Below the pieces are notes generated by a model. It was given only the letters and a program-made list of their open reading frames with translations, did not search any database and was not told the origin of the DNA. Positions 25,356-33,892 of a DNA stretch of 64,000 nucleotides are shown here, piece by piece (the stretch's first letter is position 1; every line of letters starts with the position of its first letter). The translations under genes were made by a program, and so were the position numbers. The DNA comes from Rufibacter hautae (GTDB lineage: Bacteria > Bacteroidota > Bacteroidia > Cytophagales > Hymenobacteraceae), in assembly GCF_008271695.1 (NCBI RefSeq), contig NZ_VKKY01000003.1:1460490-1524489 (forward strand). Reading direction: 5' to 3'.

Positions 25356-25663
25356 GAAATGGAAGCAATAAACAATGAGAGCATTGGTCCCATGCCGACA
25401 AATCGCTGCAACGTAGCCTATGGTGCCGGAACCCCAGTGAGAGGTCCCCCATCAGGCAATCGCACGGGGAAGAAGGTGCCTTTCCCCTCCAAGGGATCCA
25501 TTATGGGTGCTGAGAAAATGAGCTTTCGGCCAAGGTATCCATCAGGGTGCTTCGGAAAGGCCTTGTGAAGTATGGGGGAGAATTTTGTAATAGCCAGTGC
25601 TCACCCCGAGGCTGGAAGCAAGGCACAGAGAAATCAATTAAGTAAATTTTTATTAAAATCAAG
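25356..25663. other. Gap after the polymerase-like gene
   Basis: An open frame of 69 codons begins 4 bp after the stop (25359), but it has no recognisable domain and a non-protein-like composition, so I do not call it. No clear terminator. Confidence 0.4.
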
Positions 25664-26371
25664 ATGAAAAAGAACCAACATAAAAAGAACCAACATAAAT
25701 CGAGCAAAGAAAAACAGAGCGTAAATGAAGACAAGGAGTTTCAACGTTTTTTCGAGGAAAAGCTCAAAATGTATGAGGAGGATTTAACTCTTCCGGAGTT
25801 TGAGTTTGTGGTGAGCTCTGGACGGAGAATGGCTTATATGGTGCTTCAAATGGTAAGGGATGACAATGAGGCATTGGTGTCGGCTGGCAATGGTAAGGCC
25901 TTGCACCCTGACGGTTACCATCTCAATGAGAAATGTGCCGAAGTGATGATCCGCTTGTTGAATGTGTTATATGATGTGGGGGCAAAAGGGCGCCTTGTCA
26001 GAGAGCAATCAATAGGCACGCAGGTACCGATGAGCACACAGAGCGAATTGATCACCTCAGACCAGACTGAAAAGTGGGCTGAGCGCCATAATCCCTCAGC
26101 CATGCTCAAACGGTATGAGAGATTCGAGAAAATGGAAGATTTCCCGTTCCTGATGGAGATGGGGCAACAGGGAATAAACAGTTCGCTGGAAATGGCTGAA
26201 CGCGACCTCATAGAAATAATGGACAAAGGCGGTGATCTGCAGTCTGACCCAGTGTACCAGATCACAGTGAAATGGGTCGAGTCGATGCGCCGGGTGAAGG
26301 AGATCCTGAAAGGGGCAAGGGAAAGGGGCGCCTCCGGGTTTGTCTTTCAGAGCGACAGTGCCACTGCCTAG
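25664..26371 (+). CDS. Uncharacterised accessory-element protein
   Basis: A 235-aa soluble protein with no family I recognise. The N-terminus is lysine- and glutamine-rich with a direct KKNQHKKNQHK repeat (residues 2-12), which could be a nucleic-acid-binding tail. The middle (about 28-120) is predicted helical with conserved-looking GRRMAYMVLQMVRDD. The C-terminal third is also helical and ends in a short Gly/Ser tail. No catalytic motif is visible. Codon use is intermediate between the GC-rich polymerase-like gene and the AT-rich flank. As cargo or a helper of the polymerase-like gene it may act in plasmid-like maintenance, but nothing in the sequence shows this. Confidence 0.6.
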   Translation: MKKNQHKKNQHKSSKEKQSVNEDKEFQRFFEEKLKMYEEDLTLPEFEFVVSSGRRMAYMVLQMVRDDNEALVSAGNGKALHPDGYHLNEKCAEVMIRLLNVLYDVGAKGRLVREQSIGTQVPMSTQSELITSDQTEKWAERHNPSAMLKRYERFEKMEDFPFLMEMGQQGINSSLEMAERDLIEIMDKGGDLQSDPVYQITVKWVESMRRVKEILKGARERGASGFVFQSDSATA

Positions 26372-27393
26372 GAAGTCCATCCAGTCCAATTACCTAAAAA
26401 CTGTTAAAAGCTACATCATAAGCTCGCGCCAACGGGACAGTGTTTCCCTTCAATAGAAGGCGCATGTTGCGCCGAATGCATCTATGCCCTTACGCCGGCG
26501 CATAGAACAGGAATCGAATCTACTTTAAATTTAATGCAACGATATCTAGAATCCTCTGGGAGGTGCCAGGCAGGTACTCTTGGATTGGGTAGGGCGCCGC
26601 CATGCCCTGTCAGTGCGTTTGAAACAGCTGGGCATGTGCAAGGAGGTAGGGCCCAATCTGGGCATTGTCTATTAACAAATCTGGACAATGTAAGGAAAGC
26701 AGTGGTAGGTGTTGAATTGCCTGATCCTTCGGCAAAATATAAATGTAATTATCTAGACCTGCTATCGCCATCCTTACTTCTGAGGGACAAATTACCCCTT
26801 GCATGTGGACAGGGAATGCTAATCTATATTCGGGATGTTCCAGATAGGAAGGAATGAGGTTGTGTAGGAACAGCCATTATTTTCGCTGCAGCATCTATCA
26901 ACGATAGTTGTCAATGATAATCCAGAAGATTAAAGCCCTGAAAAATAACCTGAAGTCTACTTTCATTTACAAACAAGAAAGGAAAGTTCAGGAGAGTGAT
27001 AAAAGTTTAAACCCTACCCAAAAAGCAACCCCAAGGCTACAGGAAGAAAAAGGCGGAAACGAAAACTATTTGTTCATGATGGATTTGCTTTTGGGCTGGC
27101 CAGGAGCAAGGGTGAGAAAAACCGTGAATACTTCCTTTCTTTGGGTAAAAAAAGAAAAAAGCGAATATGGTATTTAGTACTCAAATGCTGAATGCATCAA
27201 GAGAAAACTTTCACTCGAGGGAACTACAAAGTAGATAAATGTTTAGCACAACGCCGCTCTTTAACCGCTATTATTCAAAAAGTAAGTAAAAGAGAAGCAA
27301 ATGAAAGTAGATAAGCAAAAATGGCTAAGGTGTCCGAATAATTTCCGAAGCAAAATAAAAAGCCCCTTAATTTTAAATTAAGGGGCTTTTCTG
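26372..27393. other. Non-coding, palindrome-rich right flank of the accessory element
   Basis: About 1 kb. Visible dyads: GGCGCATGTTGCGCC (26459-26473), CTATGC / GCATAG (26482-26505), and nested arms ATTGGG/CCCAAT around CATGCCC (26601-26607) / GGGCATG (26630-26636). CAGGAATCGAATCT at 26508-26521 echoes the T-arm of tRNA-Arg (13 of 14). A small frame at 26908-27177 contains LLLGWPGARV, like the end of DUF1294 proteins, but its remainder does not fit, so it may be a relic. No integrase. Confidence 0.45.
27358..27390 (-). terminator. Terminator of tRNA-Arg
   Basis: Perfect 13-bp stem (27358-27370 with 27378-27390; AAAAGCCCCTTAA type) with T-rich sequence following on the minus strand, directly after the tRNA. 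Confidence 0.85.
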
Positions 27394-27465
27394 TGGCCAC
27401 GCCAGGAATCGAACCTGGATCGAGAGCTTCGGAAACTCCAATACTATCCGTTGTACTACGTGGCC
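27394..27465 (-). tRNA. tRNA-Arg (anticodon CCG)
   Basis: A 72-nt cloverleaf on the minus strand: acceptor GGCCACG / CGTGGCC, anticodon loop TTCCGAA with CCG at positions 34-36, T-arm CCAGG-TTCGATT-CCTGG, discriminator A. CCA is not encoded. The 3' end faces the accessory element, the usual arrangement for integration at tRNA genes. Confidence 0.93.
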
Positions 27466-27645
27466 CGGAATTGCGATGGCAAATGTAGGAAATGACCACC
27501 AAGAAAGAAAGGCCCTTCCGGCGTTTTTTGCCGGATTCAGGAAAAAGGGTTAAAAAAACGGCAGCGTGGCAGAGATGGTCTCTAACATTTTAAGCTTATA
27601 ACAGTTTACACAAGAAGACCATTTCAATTACCAAAGCTTAAACCT

Positions 27646-28065
27646 ATGAAAAGATTGTATACGGCGGAGGTTACCGCCACCGGTGGCCGCAATGGCCAGG
27701 TAAAGTCAACGGATGGAATCATTGACATGCCCGTGCGCGTGCCTGAAGGATTAGGCGGCAAAGGCGGCGCTACAAACCCAGAGCAGCTTTTTGCAGCGGG
27801 CTACTCGGCCTGTTTCCAGAGCGCCCTGCAGTTGGTTGCCGGCAAGCAGCACATCAGGTTAGATGAGAAATCTACCGTTACCGCCCACGTAGGGTTAGAC
27901 CAGTTTGAAGACGGACGCTATGGTTTGGCGGTGCAGCTAGACGTGAAAGTAGATGGCGTGGACAAAGCCAAAGCTGAGGAGCTGGTGAGCCAGGCGCATG
28001 AAGTATGCCCGTACTCAGTAGGCACCAAAGGCAACATTGAGGTAAAACTGAACGTGCTGAACTAA
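27646..28065 (+). CDS. ohr: Organic hydroperoxide resistance protein, Ohr/OsmC family
   Basis: Thiol-dependent peroxidase that reduces organic hydroperoxides. It is 139 aa, the normal length. The two catalytic cysteines are C56 (GYSACFQ) and C121 (HEVCPYS); R31 near VRVPEGLGGKGG is the expected active-site Arg. The SVGTKGNIEV ending is typical of Ohr, not OsmC. Monocistronic, with a terminator 40 bp downstream. No adjacent OhrR gene. Confidence 0.93.
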   Translation: MKRLYTAEVTATGGRNGQVKSTDGIIDMPVRVPEGLGGKGGATNPEQLFAAGYSACFQSALQLVAGKQHIRLDEKSTVTAHVGLDQFEDGRYGLAVQLDVKVDGVDKAKAEELVSQAHEVCPYSVGTKGNIEVKLNVLN

Positions 28066-28104
28066 GCCCCTTTGTTTTAGGCTTATTCTACCCAAATCAC
28101 ATAA

Positions 28105-28145
28105 GAAACGGGAGCTACCATCTTGGTTGCTCCCGTTTCGTTTTA
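28105..28145. terminator. Terminator after ohr
   Basis: Stem GAAACGGGAGC / GCTCCCGTTTC (28105-28139, extended past one mismatch) followed by GTTTT. Confidence 0.75.
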
Positions 28146-28267
28146 AAAAAGGTTGATGGGTTGTACAGAGGCTGTCCATGTGATTTGCCGTTGCAGTTTA
28201 CCTCTCGGCAAGGTGCTTTGGCACGTTTCACAGCTATCCTTCAGAATCAATCATCTCCATCTGTTAC

Positions 28268-29110
28268 TTACTTCACCTTCGGGTAGAAGTCAGAGATGGA
28301 GTGGGTGTAGGTCATGTCGGTGAGGGGTTTGATGCGCTGGAAAACGGTGAGGTTCTTGGCGCCCTGGGGCACCAGCATGAGGCTGCCCGGTACACGGTCA
28401 TCGGTGAAGCGGTTGTCCAGGCGGGTGTCAAAGTAGAATAGGTAAGGGGCTACCCAGGGGAAATACTCAGCGGCAGTAGTGCCGGAGAAGGAAACCACTT
28501 GAAGGTCTGGGGCGCCGGCCGCAAATGCCTGCTGCAATTCCACCGCGTTCAGGGGCGTTCCTTTCAGGGTTGGAATCACATCAAACTGCCCATCTACCAT
28601 GATCCACTTTTTCTGGTCGCGTAGGTACGCCTCAGCCACCACATGACCAGCCCCGAATTCCACCGTATCAGCGTTCTCCATTTTCAAGGCCAGGGAGCGG
28701 GCCGGGATTCCCAAAGAGTTAAGGGCGCCGTTCAGGACCATGCCGTACTCCACGCACCGGAATTTCTTGCCTGTGGCGGCTTCCTCCAGAATAGATAGGG
28801 GATCGTTTTTGAGCGGGGTATTGGAGCCATTGTGGTCCCATTGCCGCCGCACCCAATTGCAGACAACTTTTACGCGCTCAAAATCATTCTTCTTGCCCGC
28901 AACCACCTTCTCCAACTCGTATCTGGTGCGCATTTGGGTGAGATAGGCGTCTTGCGGGGCACTTCTTACAAAGGTTGGTTTCACTTGGGGTGAGGTAGCA
29001 AACTGCAGCATTTTGGCCTCTGGGGTTTGGGCCTGAGCCACGAAGGAACCTGTGAATGAGAGGGAAACCACCAACGCCAATAGCGTGGGAGATTTAAAGG
29101 GTTTTTTCAT
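28268..29110 (-). CDS. Secreted transglutaminase-like superfamily protein
   Basis: A 280-aa protein with a signal peptide (about 1-28, ending AQAQ). The transglutaminase-like fold shows the Cys-His-Asp triad: C119 (KKFRCVEYG), H156 (GAGHVVAEAYL) and D173 (MVDGQFD). Such proteins act as cysteine peptidases or cross-linking enzymes outside the cytoplasm; the substrate is unknown. It stands alone, separated from the upstream VWA operon by a terminator at 29182-29215. Confidence 0.85.
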   Translation of the reverse strand: MKKPFKSPTLLALVVSLSFTGSFVAQAQTPEAKMLQFATSPQVKPTFVRSAPQDAYLTQMRTRYELEKVVAGKKNDFERVKVVCNWVRRQWDHNGSNTPLKNDPLSILEEAATGKKFRCVEYGMVLNGALNSLGIPARSLALKMENADTVEFGAGHVVAEAYLRDQKKWIMVDGQFDVIPTLKGTPLNAVELQQAFAAGAPDLQVVSFSGTTAAEYFPWVAPYLFYFDTRLDNRFTDDRVPGSLMLVPQGAKNLTVFQRIKPLTDMTYTHSISDFYPKVK

Positions 29111-29181
29111 AGTAGCGGTTTAGTAAAATAAGGTTTAGGAGAAGAGCTACAAAGAAGGTCATTGGTTGCACCAAGCCACAA

Positions 29182-29215
29182 AAAAAGGCCTTTCTGTTTT
29201 CAGAAAGGCCTTTTT
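29182..29215. terminator. Terminator of the SWIM-MoxR-VWA operon
   Basis: Perfect 15-bp stem AAAAAGGCCTTTCTG / CAGAAAGGCCTTTTT with a TTTT loop. Confidence 0.85.
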
Positions 29216-29320
29216 CTCATATTTAAATCGTTGATTATATGCCATTTCTGGCAAAACAATTATTAAATGTAACTCGCCTTATTTGGGAGGTAAGCACAAA
29301 AACTATTGAAAAGGTAAGAT

Positions 29321-30466
29321 TTAAGTCACTTTGATGGACTGCGTGGCTGCCCACTGGCCAATATCCTGTTTGCTCAGCGCGTGGGCCATTAGGTCTGGGA
29401 ACAGGTCTGGGGTGCAGGCAAATACCGGTATACCAATGGAAGCAAAGAACTCAGCGTTGCGATGATCATAAGAGGGAGCGCCGTCATCGTTGAGGGCTAG
29501 CAGGGTGATGACCTGCACGCCGGCTTCTACCAGCCGGGCGGCGGTTTTCTTCATCTCTGCCTGGTTTCCACCCTCATATAAATCTGTGATGAGTACCAGA
29601 ACGGTATCGGTAGGCCGCGTGATGATCCGCTGACAATAGGTGAGCGCCGCGTGGATGTCGGTGCCGCCGCCTAACTGCACGCCAAACAACAGTTCCACCG
29701 GGTCCTGCAATTCATCGGTGAGATCAGCCACGGCAGTGTCAAACACCACCATCTTGGTTTGTACCGCCGGGATAGATGCCATCACGGCACCGAAGATACC
29801 AGAATACACCACCGAAGATCCCATGGAGCCGCTTTGGTCAATGCAGAGCACCACATCTTTTAGAGCCCGCCGTTTGCGACCGTACCCAATGCGTACTTCC
29901 GGGATGATGGTCTGGTACTGGGGCTGGTAATGCTTCAGGTTTTTCTGGATAGTGGCAGGCCAGTCAATCTCATTATGACGCGGACGCCGGCTCCTAATAG
30001 ACCTACTAAGGCTTCCCGTGATTGCCTGTTGCGTAGGAGCCGCCAGTTTCTTCAGAAGGTCGTCCACTACTTTTCTGACCACTTGGCGCGCCGTGTCTTT
30101 GGTTTTAGCCGGAATTACGCGGCTAAGGCTCATGAGGTTGGCCACCAGGTGCACATCTGGTACCACGGTCTCCAGCATCTCGGGCTCCAGCAGCATGGAG
30201 GTCAGGTTAAGCCGTTTCAAGGCGTCCTGCTGTAATACCTGCACCACCGTATTCGGAAAATATTCCCGAATGTCACCGAGCCAGCGGGCTACGTTGGGCG
30301 AAGAAGCACCCAAGCCGCCTTTTCTGGGTCCGTTCTGGTACAAGGCTTCCAGCGTTTTGTCAATACCGGTTTCTAACTGGCTCAACGGCATAGGCAATTC
30401 TTCTTTGGTTTCGCTGCCTAAAACCAATCGCCAGCGTTTCAGCTTTTCTGCGTCAGTGTGTTCCAT
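29321..30466 (-). CDS. VWA-domain protein of the MoxR cassette
   Basis: A 381-aa cytosolic protein. The C-terminal von Willebrand A domain (about 200-365) has an intact metal-ion-dependent adhesion site: D210-x-S212-x-S214 (IDQSGSMG), the later Thr in GGGTDIHA and the Asp in LVLITDLYEGG. The N-terminal 200 residues are helical. VWA proteins paired with MoxR-type ATPases form chaperone-like assemblies. Its ATG overlaps the DUF5682 stop by one base (TAATG), so the two are coupled. It is the last gene of the five-gene cassette. Confidence 0.9.
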   Translation of the reverse strand: MEHTDAEKLKRWRLVLGSETKEELPMPLSQLETGIDKTLEALYQNGPRKGGLGASSPNVARWLGDIREYFPNTVVQVLQQDALKRLNLTSMLLEPEMLETVVPDVHLVANLMSLSRVIPAKTKDTARQVVRKVVDDLLKKLAAPTQQAITGSLSRSIRSRRPRHNEIDWPATIQKNLKHYQPQYQTIIPEVRIGYGRKRRALKDVVLCIDQSGSMGSSVVYSGIFGAVMASIPAVQTKMVVFDTAVADLTDELQDPVELLFGVQLGGGTDIHAALTYCQRIITRPTDTVLVLITDLYEGGNQAEMKKTAARLVEAGVQVITLLALNDDGAPSYDHRNAEFFASIGIPVFACTPDLFPDLMAHALSKQDIGQWAATQSIKVT

Positions 30467-32670
30467 TATGCATGCGTAAGGCCCATAAGGCTGTAAAATA
30501 CCGGCAATACTTTGCGGGCACGTTCTTGGTCTATTTCAAGATCCTGAGAAGAAACCATAGTTACGCTGCCTCCAGTTTTGGCTTTACTGGCCAGTTTGCG
30601 TTTTTCTGCCCCGGAATAATCAGCGAAGGTTCTCCTGAGAATGGGGACCAGCTCCTGAAATATCTCGGGGGAAAGGTCTGTTAGCCAATCGTCAATAATG
30701 CTCCAGATTCTGTCGTCCAGCAGCAGGGTAGTGGCGCTGTTTTTCAGGAAGCCTTCAATCCAGGAAGAAGCGTAAGTAGGAGCGTTGCCGCGTGACAAAG
30801 CGTTGCTGAAAGCCGTTGCCGTAATATCAGCGTCAAACACGCCGGCGCTGTGCAACAACTTGCAACAGGTACCGCTAATCAGTGCATTCACCTGGTGCGT
30901 GGTCAAGACCTGTTCCAAAGCTTCGTACCATTCGGCGTGATAGGCTTCTTCTTCCAGCAGCAATACCGCCTGGTCTAGCCGGAGTATCCAGCCGGCAAGC
31001 GCTGTTCCGGTGTCTTCATTGATGTTGGAACAGGCAGCCGGGAGCCCGGCGCAGATTCGGGCCATGAGGGAATCCATGATCAACTGTACCGTAGCCGCGT
31101 CTGTGTTGCGCACGTTGCCGTAGCGCTTTACCTGTACCAGGGGCAGGAAGGCCTGCATGAGTTCCTGTACGTCTGAAGTATTAGCAGCCAGTACATCTAA
31201 CTGTTTCATCAAGGCGGCTACTCCCACAGTCAGTTCCGCCGGGATAGCGTGCTCCAGAAGCTCCGTTACCTGGGGTAATTGACTGGCCTGCGCTGACAAA
31301 TGAGTCAGGTAAGCGTTCGCGGCTTCTTCTACGGTATTTCCCCAAGCGGCTTTCTCCAGCAACTGAATATGAAGTTCTGGTTTCCAGCGTAGTTCCCATT
31401 CCTCTTTGAACGTGCCCTTGCCTGATACATCGCGATTCTCGCCCCACGGAATCTCCAGCACCAGCAAGCGATGTAACAAGATGCTTCTGAGCAAGCCAGT
31501 TTCATCCCGCAAATCAAGGGCTTGTACTTTGGGCAATTCCTGAGGCTTCAGCCGAAGTCTTTTCTGCCAGGTTTCCAGATCTCGTTGCAAGGGCACTTGG
31601 GGTGACTCCGCAGGAATGTTCCCGATGTGGTGCCCTACAATGAGTTCTTTCCAGATGAGCTGCAATTGGATGTCATCGCCCATGCACATGACGGTGCGCA
31701 CCGCTTCGTTGAATTCCAGCAGCCCCGCTTTGTGCTGTTCCCGAAGGCTTGCTAGGGAATGGGCTAGCCGCAGGGTCTCAATCACGTGGGCGGATGAAAT
31801 CTCTATCTGGTTTTCCCGAAATACCCGGGCCACATGGATCAGCCACAACGTTCCGTCATCCTCAGGGTGATGCCACAGGTGCTCGTACCAACCCGGGGAG
31901 TTGATGCCTGCCCCATAACCACTCTCAAAGGAAAGGCGGCTGTAGGTCCAAGGAATCCAGGTGGTTTCTACTTTGGTTTTGGGTAGTTTGCGCAGCAACT
32001 CGTCATCTGCTTTCTGCGAAGGCATTTGCTGCAACGCGGGTACGTGCCAAGCCCCGCACACCACGGCAATCTGGGCGTACATTTCCTTCTGAGCCGTCCT
32101 GATGCCTCTTCGCATAAAGGCTTCCCGCAGCGGTTCCAGCTGGTTCTTAAAATCAGGATGAGTTTCGCGTAGCACCTGCATGGCCTCAGCAATGGCCTCA
32201 AAGGTAGAAACGGAGTTCTGGCTTAGCTCCACCTGATGCTCCCACCACAGTTCGGCGTCCTCGTACCCGGCTATGTTCGCCAGGTACTGCAGCGGGTTAT
32301 GGTGGATTTCTTGCTGAATGTCTGCTGTATCCTTTTCCTCTGCTTCCTGCTGAAGGGCAAATTTGTGCGTTAGCGGCAAGTCAATAAACCGAATGGGCAA
32401 TCTGTGTTCCAAGCCGTACATAATAGCCTGCCATTCCGGGGAAAACTCCGCGAAAGGATAAAAAACGGCGTGCTGCGGAGAATCGGGGCGGTACACTAGC
32501 ATGGCTACGGGCGGGGCCATCTCCGCGTGCGTTGCCCACCTGACCAATTCTTCTCCTTCCGGAGGACCTTCAATCAGGATAATGTCGGGGCGAAGTTGTT
32601 CCAGCGCATGCCGCACGTGCCGCGCCGAACCTGGACCATGATGCCGGATCCCTAAAACATGAACCGCCAT
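30466..32670 (-). CDS. DUF5682-family protein
   Basis: A 734-aa protein of the DUF5682 family, whose function is unknown. The N-terminus reads VHVLGIRHHGPGSARHV, then PDIILIEGPPEG (about 28-39). H10/H11 and E34 recall the first motifs of TraB/ChaN-type (EreA-like) proteins, which also start with a G-x-x-H and a PD-hydrophobic-E strand; this is inference. The remainder is long and helical, with no other motif seen. It lies 137 bp from the MoxR gene and overlaps the VWA gene by one base. Confidence 0.8.
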   Translation of the reverse strand: MAVHVLGIRHHGPGSARHVRHALEQLRPDIILIEGPPEGEELVRWATHAEMAPPVAMLVYRPDSPQHAVFYPFAEFSPEWQAIMYGLEHRLPIRFIDLPLTHKFALQQEAEEKDTADIQQEIHHNPLQYLANIAGYEDAELWWEHQVELSQNSVSTFEAIAEAMQVLRETHPDFKNQLEPLREAFMRRGIRTAQKEMYAQIAVVCGAWHVPALQQMPSQKADDELLRKLPKTKVETTWIPWTYSRLSFESGYGAGINSPGWYEHLWHHPEDDGTLWLIHVARVFRENQIEISSAHVIETLRLAHSLASLREQHKAGLLEFNEAVRTVMCMGDDIQLQLIWKELIVGHHIGNIPAESPQVPLQRDLETWQKRLRLKPQELPKVQALDLRDETGLLRSILLHRLLVLEIPWGENRDVSGKGTFKEEWELRWKPELHIQLLEKAAWGNTVEEAANAYLTHLSAQASQLPQVTELLEHAIPAELTVGVAALMKQLDVLAANTSDVQELMQAFLPLVQVKRYGNVRNTDAATVQLIMDSLMARICAGLPAACSNINEDTGTALAGWILRLDQAVLLLEEEAYHAEWYEALEQVLTTHQVNALISGTCCKLLHSAGVFDADITATAFSNALSRGNAPTYASSWIEGFLKNSATTLLLDDRIWSIIDDWLTDLSPEIFQELVPILRRTFADYSGAEKRKLASKAKTGGSVTMVSSQDLEIDQERARKVLPVFYSLMGLTHA

Positions 32671-32807
32671 AAAGAGAGCGTGTGAAGTGTAATTGTTAAG
32701 AAGTTGAAATAAAACTGCTACGGCGCCAAGGTACCTTAAATGCCGAAGCTGGTTTTAGGCCAGTTTTAAAAAAACAGGTCAGAAGCTGGTTGGCAGAGAA
32801 GCCCGGC

Positions 32808-33887
32808 TTACATTATGTCTCGGCAGGAACGGTAAAGGTCTTTCCAGCCTTCGCGCTGTTTCACCACGGCTTCCAGGTACTCCTGCCACACAATCTTATC
32901 CTGCACCGGATCTTTTACTACTGCGCCTAAAACCCCGGAAGCCAAATCGTGGGCTTTCAGGCTGCCATCGCCAAAGTGGTGGGAAAGGGAAAGACCGCTG
33001 TTCATCACCGAGATGGCCTCGGCGGTGCTGAGGGTTCCGGAAGGGGATTTCAGTTTGGTTTTTCCATCCACAGACACCCCGCTCCTGAGTTCCCTGAAAA
33101 TGGTGACAATGCGGCGGATTTCCTCGGTGATAGGTTTCTCCACGGGCAACGCCATGTGCTGACTGAAGGATTTCACGCGTTGCTGCACAATTTCCACTTC
33201 TTCTTCCATGGAGTCTGGCACGGGCAGAATCACGGTATTGAACCGGCGTTTCAAAGCACTGGAAAGCTCGTTCACCCCTTTGTCACGGTTGTTGGCGGTG
33301 GCAATTACGTTAAAACCGGTAATGGCCTGCACCTCTGTGTTCAGTTCAGGAACAGGCAATGATTTCTCTGAGAGGATGGTGATCAAAGAATCCTGCACGT
33401 CTGAGCCAATGCGGGTTAACTCCTCTACCCGGGCAATCTTCCCGGTTTTCATGGCGCGCATCATAGGAGTTTCCACCAAGGCTTCGGGCGTTGGACCGGT
33501 AGAAAGAAGGCGCGCGTAGTTCCAGCCGTACCTAATGGCTTCCTCTCCGGTGCCGGCCGTGCCTTGCACCAGCAAGGTAGAGTTCCCCGAGATGGCAGCA
33601 GCCAGATGTTCCGAAACCCACGACTTGGCGGTGCCGGGCAATCCGTACAAAAGCAAAGCCCGGTCTGTAGTGAGGGTGGCTACGGCAATCTCCATCAGCC
33701 TGCGTTTCCCGATGTATTTGGGAGTTACTTGGAAACCATTGGGAAGAGTATCGCCCATCAGGTAAGCGACCACGGCCTGTGGCGAAAGTTGCCAATTGGC
33801 TGGTACCTGCTGGCGGTCTTGTTTTTTAAGTTCTTCCAGTTCTTCCGCGAACTGATGTTCCGCGTGTTGGCGTATGACGTTTTGCAT
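32808..33887 (-). CDS. MoxR-like AAA+ ATPase
   Basis: A 359-aa ATPase. I start it at 33887 (MQNVIRQHAE), 5 bp after the DUF5691 stop; the longer frame to 34046 would run antiparallel-free but through the end of DUF5691 coding sequence and looks non-coding. Walker A GLPGTAKS at 82-89, Walker B-type RVEELTRIGSDVQDSL, sensor VIATANNRDKG and the Arg-rich ALKRRFNT follow in order. MoxR proteins act as metal-insertion or assembly chaperones with VWA partners. It is the energy source of this cassette. Confidence 0.92.
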   Translation of the reverse strand: MQNVIRQHAEHQFAEELEELKKQDRQQVPANWQLSPQAVVAYLMGDTLPNGFQVTPKYIGKRRLMEIAVATLTTDRALLLYGLPGTAKSWVSEHLAAAISGNSTLLVQGTAGTGEEAIRYGWNYARLLSTGPTPEALVETPMMRAMKTGKIARVEELTRIGSDVQDSLITILSEKSLPVPELNTEVQAITGFNVIATANNRDKGVNELSSALKRRFNTVILPVPDSMEEEVEIVQQRVKSFSQHMALPVEKPITEEIRRIVTIFRELRSGVSVDGKTKLKSPSGTLSTAEAISVMNSGLSLSHHFGDGSLKAHDLASGVLGAVVKDPVQDKIVWQEYLEAVVKQREGWKDLYRSCRDIM

Positions 33888-33892
33888 ATAGT

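Noticed and set aside
25359..25568. 69-codon frame directly after the polymerase-like gene
   Set aside because: No recognisable fold and low-complexity content; the spacing alone is not enough.
26508..26521. Second tRNA gene or full attachment site
   Set aside because: Only a 14-base T-arm-like match with no acceptor or anticodon stem; kept only as a weak echo.
26534..26857. 107-codon plus-strand frame
   Set aside because: It runs through the nested dyads, has no domain and no good ribosome site.
26908..27177. 89-codon frame with a DUF1294-like LLLGWPGARV
   Set aside because: Only ten residues match and the rest of the family pattern is absent, so it is at best a relic.
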